DNA of 5,014 nt from an uncultured Verrucomicrobiota bacterium (GTDB lineage: Bacteria; Verrucomicrobiota; Kiritimatiellia; RFP12; UBA1067). Under the pieces are notes generated by a model. It ran no database searches and was not told where the DNA came from. It saw only the letters and a list, made by a program, of their open reading frames with translations. Below are positions 1-4,114 of this stretch, piece by piece. Positions within the stretch are counted from its first letter, which is position 1, and the number at the start of each line of letters is the position of its first letter. Location of the stretch: assembly GCA_946615275.1 (NCBI GenBank), contig CAMOHV010000146.1, positions 1 through 5,014 on the forward strand. Reading direction: 5' to 3'. The translations under genes and the position numbers were made by a program.

Positions 1-336
1 GTGCGCATGGCGATGGTCGACGCCCTCGAATCGCAGGGCGAGCGCGCCGCGAACGACATCGCCTATTACATCGCCGACTCCGACGAGGACGTGGCCGACT
101 CGGCCTTCACGGCGTGGACAGGTCTTCTTGACGACATGACCCGCGCCCGGCGCATCATGGCCATACGAGCCGCGGCCCAGACGCTCGCGACGGCAGGCTC
201 CATGCAGATGCGCGGCGGCGACCAGCGCCAGGGCTACGGTCCCATGCAGGGCCCGGGCCAGTACCAGGGCCATGGGCCCATGCAGGGGCCGAGCGCGCCG
301 CAGGCGCCGGGCGCCGCGCGCTGGGGCAATCGCTGA
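1..336 (+). CDS. C-terminal part of an unrecognised protein with HEAT-like helices and a Gly/Gln/Pro/Met-rich tail
   Basis: The frame is open from base 1 and ends at TGA 334-336. It opens on a GTG, but no upstream sequence is visible, so I treat the gene as cut by the window edge rather than starting there. The visible 111 residues have two parts. Residues 1-65 look like amphipathic helices rich in Ala and Leu, with an acidic turn (ADSDEDVADSA, about 25-35). This is the style of a HEAT/armadillo-type repeat, with helices ending in small residues and a D-x-x-V pattern opening the next helix. Residues 66-111 are low complexity and probably disordered, with GPMQGP twice at 12-residue spacing and an end of ARWGNR. 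No signal peptide or catalytic motif is visible. The HEAT assignment is a pattern judgement, and a scaffold or protein-interaction role would be a guess. It is separated from the next gene by its own promoter, so it is probably not in that operon. Confidence 0.6.
   Translation: MRMAMVDALESQGERAANDIAYYIADSDEDVADSAFTAWTGLLDDMTRARRIMAIRAAAQTLATAGSMQMRGGDQRQGYGPMQGPGQYQGHGPMQGPSAPQAPGAARWGNR
241..287 (+). repeat. Short in-frame direct repeat, 36-nt period, encoding GPMQGP twice
   Basis: The 11-mer CCCATGCAGGG occurs at 241-251 and 277-287. Each copy is flanked by GGN on the left and NCC on the right, giving GGNCCCATGCAGGGNCC. The 36-nt spacing keeps frame and gives a 12-residue unit (GPMQGPGQYQGH, then GPMQGPSAPQAP). 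The second unit has already diverged in its second half. It is best read as local duplication inside a disordered tail. Confidence 0.6.
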
Positions 337-342
337 TTGCGC

Positions 343-371
343 TTGCGCTCGAAGCCGAAATTTGGCATAAT
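343..371 (+). promoter_or_regulatory. Predicted sigma70-type promoter for the oxidoreductase operon, with extended -10
   Basis: The -10 is CATAAT at 366-371 (5 of 6 to consensus), preceded by TGG at 363-365, which makes an extended -10. The -35 is weak: TTGCGC at 343-348, only the TTG matching, at a 17-bp spacer. The same TTGCGC also sits at 337-342 as a tandem copy, at a poor spacer. The start point would be near 378. The stretch ATTTGGCATAAT (360-371) matches the rpsO promoter's ATTTGGTATCAT at 10 of 12 positions, which raises confidence in both. Confidence 0.6.
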
Positions 372-379
372 TCTCCAAT

Positions 380-397
380 CGCCCGCATCGGCGGGCG
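380..397 (+). promoter_or_regulatory. GC-rich hairpin at the 5' end of the oxidoreductase transcript
   Basis: CGCCCGC (380-386) and GCGGGCG (391-397) form a perfect 7-bp stem closed by the tetraloop ATCG. Position 380 is about the third base of the transcript predicted from the -10 at 366-371. A 5'-terminal stem-loop of this kind can protect an mRNA from 5'-end-dependent decay. Alternatives are a terminator for the upstream gene (unlikely, because GCAGATTT follows rather than a T-run and the hairpin lies beyond the promoter) or a dyad operator for a repressor. The pairing is seen; the function is inferred. Confidence 0.5.
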
Positions 398-423
398 GCA
401 GATTTCACAAACTAACAAAACCG

Positions 424-430
424 AAAGGAA
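424..430 (+). promoter_or_regulatory. Ribosome binding site of the Gfo/Idh/MocA gene
   Basis: AAAGGAA lies 7 nt before the ATG at 438, inside an A/C-rich, probably unstructured leader (about 405-437). It supports this start, which also places a twin-arginine motif at residues 7-8 as expected. Confidence 0.7.
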
Positions 431-437
431 AACAAAG

Positions 438-2024
438 ATGAGATTCGACATCAACAGAAGGTCCTTCCTCAAGGGCGCCGCCGGCGCCGCAGCGATCACC
501 GGCATGGGCGGCTGCTGCAGCAAGTGCGCGATCGTCCACACGCCCGGGCAGAAGGTCAAGCTCGCCGCCGTGGGCGTGATGGGCAAGGGCTATTCCGACT
601 GGATGCCCATGATCACCAGCGGCAAGGCCGAGATCGTCGCGTTCTGCGACGCCGACGCCAACATGCCCAAGAAGGCGGCGGAGCGCATCGCCGCTGAGAG
701 GAAGAAGGGCAAGCTCCCCGCCGGATTCGACTTCGACCCGCTCAAGGTGCCGTTCTTCACCGACTACCGCCAGCTCCTCGACAACTGCGTGAAGCTCGGC
801 GTCGAGGCGATGACCATCTCCACCCCCGACCACGTCCACGCCCCCGTCGCCATCCAGGCGATGAAGATGGGCATCCACGTGTATGTGCAGAAGCCGCTCG
901 TCCGCACGCTCTGGGAGCTCGACTACTTCGACCGCACCGCCCGCGAGACGGGCGTCATCACCCAGATGGGCAACCAGGGATCCTCCATCGACTCCATGCG
1001 CCGCTGCACCGAGGTGATCCAGAGCGGCATCCTGGGCGATGTGAAGGAGGTCCACGTGTGGACGAACCGTCCCGTGTGGCCGCAGGGCAAGGCCGTGGCC
1101 GACTGGGTGAAGGGCCATCCGAACGGCGACAAGATCCGCGCCGGCCTCGACTGGAACGCCTGGCTCGCCACGGCGAAGGACCGTCCGTTCCTCGACATGT
1201 ACCCTGCCGACGCCCCGGTGTACGACCCCTGGAAGCTCGGCAAGAACGTCTACCACACCTTCACCTGGCGCGGCTTCTTCGACTTCGGCTGCGGCGCCTT
1301 CGGCGACATGGCCTGCCACACGATGAACCTCGCCTTCCGCGGCCTCGAGCTGGGCGGCGTCTCCGACGCCGAGTGCATCAAGGTCGAGTCCAAGAACGAC
1401 GTGGCGTATCCGCTCAAGTCCATCGTGAAGCTCACCTACAAGGCCCGCGCGAGCAAGGTGCGTCCCGGCGTGGACCTCCCCGCCGTGACGCTCTTCTGGT
1501 ACGACGGCGACCTCAAGCCCGCCGCCGACATCATGCCGAAGTGGGCCAAGACCCACGAGGGCAAGGTGCCGAACACCGGCTGCCTCCTCATCGGCACCAA
1601 GGGTTCCGTCCTGATGCAGGACGACTACGGCGCCAAGTGCGCCATCGCCCTCGACGGCGACAAGGAGTACGTCGACGTGTTCGCGCACGAGGCCGCCAAG
1701 GCCGTCCCGCGCTCCATCCCGTTCCGCACCGAGGCCTCCGCCACCGGCGGCAAGTCCACCGTGCAGATGAGCGGCTTTGGCACCGGCCAGTACATCGAGT
1801 TCCTCGACGCCATCAACGGCAACGGTCCCGTCTACGATCAGACGCACTCCCGCTGCTTCTCCGACATCGAGTACTCCATCCCGCAGATGGAGGGCATCCT
1901 CGTAGGCTGCATCGCGCAGCAGGTTCCCGGCAAGCTCAACTGGTGCTCCAAGAAGCAGCAGTTCGACAACGCCGCCGCCAACGCCCTCATCAAGCCCTAC
2001 CTCCGCAAGGGATTCGAGTTCTAA
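438..2024 (+). CDS. Tat-exported Gfo/Idh/MocA family NAD(P)-dependent oxidoreductase
   Basis: The protein has 528 residues, from ATG 438 to TAA 2022-2024. The N-terminus carries a twin-arginine signal (NRRSFLKG, residues 6-13), then an Ala/Gly-rich hydrophobic stretch ending at GGCCSKC (24-30). Export as a folded, cofactor-loaded enzyme is therefore likely. A lipobox at C26 or C27 is possible but weak. The Rossmann domain (about 40-165) has the dinucleotide loop GVMGKG (46-51), FCDAD (69-73) with an Asp suited to NAD ribose, TPDHVHAP (129-136) and VQKP (150-153), the family's EKP position with Lys152 kept. The second domain has TQMGNQG (175-181), [10 protein letters not shown] (208-217) and GDMACH (289-294), whose His294 is the usual active-site-region histidine. 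The C-terminal block (about 440-528) ends in the FDNAAAN...YLRKGFEF style common in PVC paralogues. Related enzymes oxidise or reduce sugars, inositols and their derivatives; the substrate cannot be read here. It is the first gene of a probable operon, with rubredoxin 35 nt downstream. Confidence 0.93.
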   Translation: MRFDINRRSFLKGAAGAAAITGMGGCCSKCAIVHTPGQKVKLAAVGVMGKGYSDWMPMITSGKAEIVAFCDADANMPKKAAERIAAERKKGKLPAGFDFDPLKVPFFTDYRQLLDNCVKLGVEAMTISTPDHVHAPVAIQAMKMGIHVYVQKPLVRTLWELDYFDRTARETGVITQMGNQGSSIDSMRRCTEVIQSGILGDVKEVHVWTNRPVWPQGKAVADWVKGHPNGDKIRAGLDWNAWLATAKDRPFLDMYPADAPVYDPWKLGKNVYHTFTWRGFFDFGCGAFGDMACHTMNLAFRGLELGGVSDAECIKVESKNDVAYPLKSIVKLTYKARASKVRPGVDLPAVTLFWYDGDLKPAADIMPKWAKTHEGKVPNTGCLLIGTKGSVLMQDDYGAKCAIALDGDKEYVDVFAHEAAKAVPRSIPFRTEASATGGKSTVQMSGFGTGQYIEFLDAINGNGPVYDQTHSRCFSDIEYSIPQMEGILVGCIAQQVPGKLNWCSKKQQFDNAAANALIKPYLRKGFEF

Positions 2025-2044
2025 CCAGAGCGATCAACCCACAG

Positions 2045-2051
2045 AAGGAGG
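2045..2051 (+). promoter_or_regulatory. Strong ribosome binding site of the rubredoxin gene
   Basis: AAGGAGG, a near-perfect SD, sits 8 nt before ATG 2060. A second purine run, GGAGG at 2054-2058, is too close to the ATG to act. This site fixes the small gene's start inside a much longer open frame and predicts strong translation relative to its neighbours. Confidence 0.85.
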
Positions 2052-2059
2052 ACGGAGGA

Positions 2060-2197
2060 ATGAAGAAATACGTCTGCAAGGTCTGCGGCCACGTCTACGA
2101 CCCCGCGAACAACGACAACGTCCCGTTCGAGGATCTCCCAGACGACTGGACCTGCCCCGTCTGCGGCGTGGGCAAGGACCAGTTCGAGGAGATGTGA
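2060..2197 (+). CDS. Rubredoxin, short-loop (45-residue) type
   Basis: Rubredoxins are small cytoplasmic one-electron carriers with a single iron held by four cysteines. They donate to partners such as rubrerythrin, superoxide reductase or rubredoxin:oxygen oxidoreductase in anaerobes. The ligands are clear: C6-x2-C9 (YVCKVCG) and C32-x2-C35 (WTCPVCG). The conserved aromatic core (Y4, Y13, F23, W30, F42) and the PFEDLPDDW segment are present. The protein is complete at 45 residues, whereas most rubredoxins have 52-54; the gap is about 7 residues in the loop between the two CxxC motifs ([13 protein letters not shown]). From memory, Desulfovibrio desulfuricans rubredoxin has the same short loop. 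No signal peptide is present, so it should remain in the cytoplasm while both flanking products are exported. The gene starts 35 nt after the oxidoreductase and ends 32 nt before the phosphoesterase. It is too short to be a damaged fusion domain, and the strong SD argues for an independent protein. Confidence 0.97.
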   Translation: MKKYVCKVCGHVYDPANNDNVPFEDLPDDWTCPVCGVGKDQFEEM

Positions 2198-2213
2198 GCG
2201 GAAGCTACCGCCG

Positions 2214-2221
2214 AAAGGTGA
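2214..2221 (+). promoter_or_regulatory. Ribosome binding site that decides the phosphoesterase start
   Basis: AAAGGTGA lies 8 nt before ATG 2230. The alternative upstream in-frame GTG at 2194 overlaps the rubredoxin stop, would add 12 residues ([12 protein letters not shown]) ahead of the Tat signal, and has no better SD. I therefore prefer 2230. Confidence 0.7.
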
Positions 2222-2229
2222 TCCGGACG

Positions 2230-3618
2230 ATGGACACGTCACGCCGAAGGTTTCTGTCGCTTGCGGCCGGCGCGGCCGTCTGGAGCTGGGGCGGCGGGCG
2301 GATCGCAGTTGCGCAGGGCGGCGCGCCCGCCCTGCGCATCGGCGCCGTCAGCGACATCCACATACTGCTCAAGGGTAAGAAGGAGAACTGCTTCCAGTAC
2401 GGCGCGCACGGCACGTTCCGCGCCGCGCTGGAGTATTTCCGAGACCAGAAGGTCGACGCTGTTACCGTCACGGGCGACCTCGCCGACACCGGCAGGCTCG
2501 CCGAGCTCGAGATCGTCGGCAAGATCTGGCGCGAGGTGTTCCCCGGCGACAAGCGCCCCGACGGCGGCCACGTCGAGCCCGTCTTCATCTACGGCAACCA
2601 CGACTGCTTCGGAAGGGTCAAGGGCGTTCCGCTCGTGAAGCATGACTTCGCCGCATCCTGGAGGCAGGCGTTCGGGCGCGAGTGGTCGCCTGTGTACCAC
2701 GTGAAGGTGAAGGGCTACACCTTCATCGGCATGCACTGGGGGCACGAGAAGGATCTGCCCGCGTACATCAAGGCGCACGAGGCCGAGCTTGGGCTCGGGG
2801 AGGCGAAGCCTTTCTTCTGCCTGCAGCACCCCATCCCGAAGGACACGCTCTTCGCGCACTCCGGCAAATGGGGCGAGGACAAGGGGCAGGTCACGAAGTG
2901 CCTCTCCGCGTACCCCAACGCGGTCTCGCTCTCGGGCCACACCCACATGGCCACCACCGACGACCGTGAGGTGTGGCAGGGCGCATTCACGGCGATCAAC
3001 TGCTGCACGCTCGCGCAGATCAAGCCGCCGTCGAGGTGCGTGAACACGCCGTGGCGCAAGGACAGGGAGAAGCCCGGCACGATCCACCACATGAAGAGCA
3101 CGAGCCGCTACGGCAAGCAGGGCTACGTGATCGACGTTTGGCCGGACCGCCTTGAGATCGAGCGCCGCGAGTTCGTCTTCGGGATGGAGGCCGCGCCGCG
3201 GTTCACCGTCCCGATCCCAGTGGACGCGGCGGCGCCGGCGTTCGCCTACGCCCAGCAGGCGAAGAAGGCCGTGGCGCCAAAGTTCCCGGAGGGCGCGTCG
3301 CTTGTCGTCTCCGAGCGCGACGGCAAGGACTCCGACAAGAAGCCGGAGCGGCAGATCGTTCTGGAGTTCCCCTCCGCGACATCCGCCGGACACAAGGGGC
3401 GGGTTGAGCGCTATCGCGTGGAGGCGCTGCCCGAGGGCGGAGGAGAGCCTGTGTTCGCCTGCCAGGTGGCGCAGGATTCCTACTTCCATCCGATCGAGAA
3501 GATCCCGCCGAGGCAGCAGTGCGTGCTTGCGGCGGCGGATCTGCCCGCCGGGCAGAAGGTGAAGTGGCGCGTGACGCCCCTGGGCGTATTCGGCCAGAGC
3601 GGCAAGCCGCTTGAGTAG
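2230..3618 (+). CDS. Tat-exported calcineurin-like metallophosphoesterase with a C-terminal beta domain
   Basis: The protein has 462 residues, from ATG 2230 to TAG 3616-3618. The Tat signal is SRRRFLS (residues 4-10) followed by a hydrophobic stretch and a plausible cleavage near AVAQ (26-29). The full dinuclear-metal motif set is present: D42-x-H44 in VSDIHI, GD-x-A at 82-85 (D83), GNHD (122-125), H200 in LQHPIP, and GHTH (236-239). The metal sites are therefore intact and hydrolysis of a phosphoester is expected. The substrate cannot be read; phosphomonoesters, diesters and nucleotides are all possible. From about 350 to the end is a separate beta-rich region (RVERYRVEAL, DLPAGQKVKWRVTP, VFGQSG) with the spacing of a fibronectin-III-like domain, probably for binding or stability. 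The gene is third in the probable operon, and its product should work outside the cytoplasm alongside the oxidoreductase. No clear terminator follows the stop, so read-through toward rpsO is possible. Confidence 0.92.
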   Translation: MDTSRRRFLSLAAGAAVWSWGGGRIAVAQGGAPALRIGAVSDIHILLKGKKENCFQYGAHGTFRAALEYFRDQKVDAVTVTGDLADTGRLAELEIVGKIWREVFPGDKRPDGGHVEPVFIYGNHDCFGRVKGVPLVKHDFAASWRQAFGREWSPVYHVKVKGYTFIGMHWGHEKDLPAYIKAHEAELGLGEAKPFFCLQHPIPKDTLFAHSGKWGEDKGQVTKCLSAYPNAVSLSGHTHMATTDDREVWQGAFTAINCCTLAQIKPPSRCVNTPWRKDREKPGTIHHMKSTSRYGKQGYVIDVWPDRLEIERREFVFGMEAAPRFTVPIPVDAAAPAFAYAQQAKKAVAPKFPEGASLVVSERDGKDSDKKPERQIVLEFPSATSAGHKGRVERYRVEALPEGGGEPVFACQVAQDSYFHPIEKIPPRQQCVLAAADLPAGQKVKWRVTPLGVFGQSGKPLE

Positions 3619-3646
3619 AGCCGTCCGGTCTGGATTGGATGGGGGA

Positions 3647-3675
3647 TTGACTTCGGGGCGGGGATTTGGTATCAT
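3647..3675 (+). promoter_or_regulatory. Strong sigma70-type promoter of the rpsO-pnp operon
   Basis: TTGACT (3647-3652, 5 of 6) and TATCAT (3670-3675, 5 of 6) are separated by exactly 17 bp. TGG at 3667-3669 adds an extended -10. The predicted start is near 3682, giving a leader of about 148 nt before the rpsO ATG. Both near-consensus hexamers fit a highly expressed ribosomal protein operon. It lies 28 nt beyond the phosphoesterase stop, so rpsO is not simply the next gene of the upstream operon. Confidence 0.85.
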
Positions 3676-3700
3676 ATCCGCCGTTCCTGCGACCGTCTAA

Positions 3701-3712
3701 GGAGATTTCTCC
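3701..3712 (+). promoter_or_regulatory. Small leader hairpin burying a second SD-like sequence
   Basis: GGAGA (3701-3705) pairs with TCTCC (3708-3712). The 5-bp stem leaves a 2-nt loop, so 4 bp with a TT-centred tetraloop is more realistic. The 5' arm is part of TAAGGAG (3698-3704), an excellent SD far from rpsO. An in-frame TTG at 3716 opens a 19-codon frame ending at TAG 3773-3775, immediately followed by an ATG at 3776. Whether this is a translated leader peptide, a ribosome standby or anti-SD site, or chance cannot be told from one sequence. Confidence 0.35.
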
Positions 3713-3714
3713 CC

Positions 3715-3826
3715 GTTGCGGGCGTCCGCCAGTCTCAGCGGATGTTCGGATTTGCGCACGCGCGCATGCGGGTAGATGTCGGCGGACGCAGGCGCGCAAC
3801 AACAACAAACAACAAGGAAATCCGAA
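3715..3826 (+). promoter_or_regulatory. Candidate rpsO leader pseudoknot (probable S15 autoregulatory element)
   Basis: Stem P1 is GCGTCCGCC (3722-3730) with GGCGGACGC (3781-3789), 9 bp perfect. It is extended outward by GTTGCG (3715-3720) with CGCAAC (3795-3800), 6 bp, across a 1x5 internal loop. Stem P2 is TTCGGATTT (3745-3753), inside the P1 loop, with AAATCCGAA (3818-3826), outside it, 9 bp perfect. The order P1-P2-P1'-P2' is an H-type pseudoknot. P2' starts on the last bases of the SD and fills the spacer before ATG 3830. Loops are 14, 27 and 28 nt, long enough to be feasible; the 27-nt loop holds a GCGC/GCGC mini-hairpin (3754-3757 with 3762-3765). A competing hairpin, TCCGC (3725-3729) with GCGGA (3738-3742), would break P1. 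Known family facts: S15 represses its own mRNA through structured rpsO leaders, by a pseudoknot over the start region in E. coli and by unrelated folds elsewhere. The pairings are seen; S15 binding is inferred. Confidence 0.6.
3814..3820 (+). promoter_or_regulatory. Ribosome binding site that decides the rpsO start
   Basis: AAGGAAA lies 9 nt before ATG 3830, preceded by CAA repeats (about 3797-3815) that should be single-stranded. An earlier in-frame ATG at 3776 lacks an SD and would add 18 residues, including four Gln in a row, that do not resemble S15. Its codons fall in the structured leader, so 3830 is chosen. Confidence 0.85.
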
Positions 3827-3829
3827 AAA

Positions 3830-4093
3830 ATGAGTCAGATTGACAAAGCCGCCATCCGTTCCGAGTTCCAGCGCCACGAGCGCGACACCGGATCGTCCGA
3901 GGTGCAGATCGCCACGCTCACGAAGAAGATCCAGCTTCTCACCGAGCATCTCAAGAAGAACAAGAAGGACCATGCGTCCCGCTACGGCCTCATCCGCATG
4001 GTGAACAACCGCCGTTCGCTCCTCGACTACCTCAAGCGCGAGGACGAGGCGAAGTACAAGGAAATCATCGCCAAGCTCGGCCTGCGCCGATAA
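3830..4093 (+). CDS. rpsO: Small ribosomal subunit protein S15 (uS15)
   Basis: S15 binds the central domain of 16S rRNA early in 30S assembly and contributes to a bridge with the 50S subunit. The product has 87 residues, against about 89 usually. The family signature is nearly continuous: [10 protein letters not shown] (19-28), LTEHLK (37-42), KKDHASR (45-51), [10 protein letters not shown] (60-69) and the terminal LGLRR (83-87). The His, Asp and Ser that contact rRNA in well-studied S15 proteins correspond to H40, D47 and S50. The second His of the usual DHHSR is Ala here, and two residues are missing from the variable N-terminus. It has its own strong promoter and a long structured leader, and is followed after 21 nt by pnp, the classic rpsO-pnp order. 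Confidence 0.98.
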   Translation: MSQIDKAAIRSEFQRHERDTGSSEVQIATLTKKIQLLTEHLKKNKKDHASRYGLIRMVNNRRSLLDYLKREDEAKYKEIIAKLGLRR

Positions 4094-4097
4094 GGGA

Positions 4098-4104
4098 AAG
4101 AAGG
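4098..4104 (+). promoter_or_regulatory. Ribosome binding site of pnp in the 21-nt rpsO-pnp gap
   Basis: AAGAAGG ends 10 nt before ATG 4115, a slightly long spacer; CAGG at 4105-4108 is a weaker, closer alternative. A minimal GCAT/ATGC stem (4108-4111 with 4115-4118) with a 3-nt loop would include the start codon but is too short to weigh. The gap leaves no room for a terminator, so pnp should be co-transcribed with rpsO. Confidence 0.6.
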
Positions 4105-4114
4105 CAGGCATCCA

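Noticed and set aside
303..315. GGCGC/GCGCC inverted repeat as a terminator of the first gene
   Set aside because: It lies inside the coding frame, has a 3-nt loop and no T-run, and such palindromes are expected in GC-rich Ala/Pro/Gly codons.
897..899. QKP instead of EKP in the oxidoreductase as a lost catalytic residue
   Set aside because: Lys152 is kept (codon 891-893), and VYVQKPL is a usual form in exported PVC members of the family, so it is a subfamily trait rather than damage.
405..1847. A 480-codon open frame on the minus strand opposite the oxidoreductase, and similar long ones at 2239-3675 and 3203-4999
   Set aside because: These mirror genes with G/C third positions, which remove stops on the opposite strand. 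The translations are Val/Leu/Ala/Arg/His/Glu-rich with no family motif, and the one at 3203-4999 crosses three real genes.
1058..2197. A 379-codon frame that would fuse a long Arg-rich stretch to the rubredoxin
   Set aside because: The Arg/Pro/His-rich part is the shifted reading of the oxidoreductase. The rubredoxin has its own AAGGAGG 8 nt before ATG 2060 and is full length from there.
2198..2211. GCGG/CCGC pairing after the rubredoxin stop as a terminator
   Set aside because: It is only 4 bp with no T-run, and the next gene's SD follows at once, so read-through is expected.
3619..3646. Terminator after the phosphoesterase gene
   Set aside because: I find no stem longer than 3-4 bp and no T-run before the rpsO promoter.
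3776..3829. Upstream in-frame start adding 18 residues to S15
   Set aside because: There is no SD before 3776, the added residues (with QQQQ) are unlike S15, and the region is part of the structured leader.
3742..3843. A 33-codon frame in the rpsO leader overlapping the rpsO start
   Set aside because: There is no SD before ATG 3742, it overlaps rpsO out of frame, and its composition simply follows the CAA repeats.
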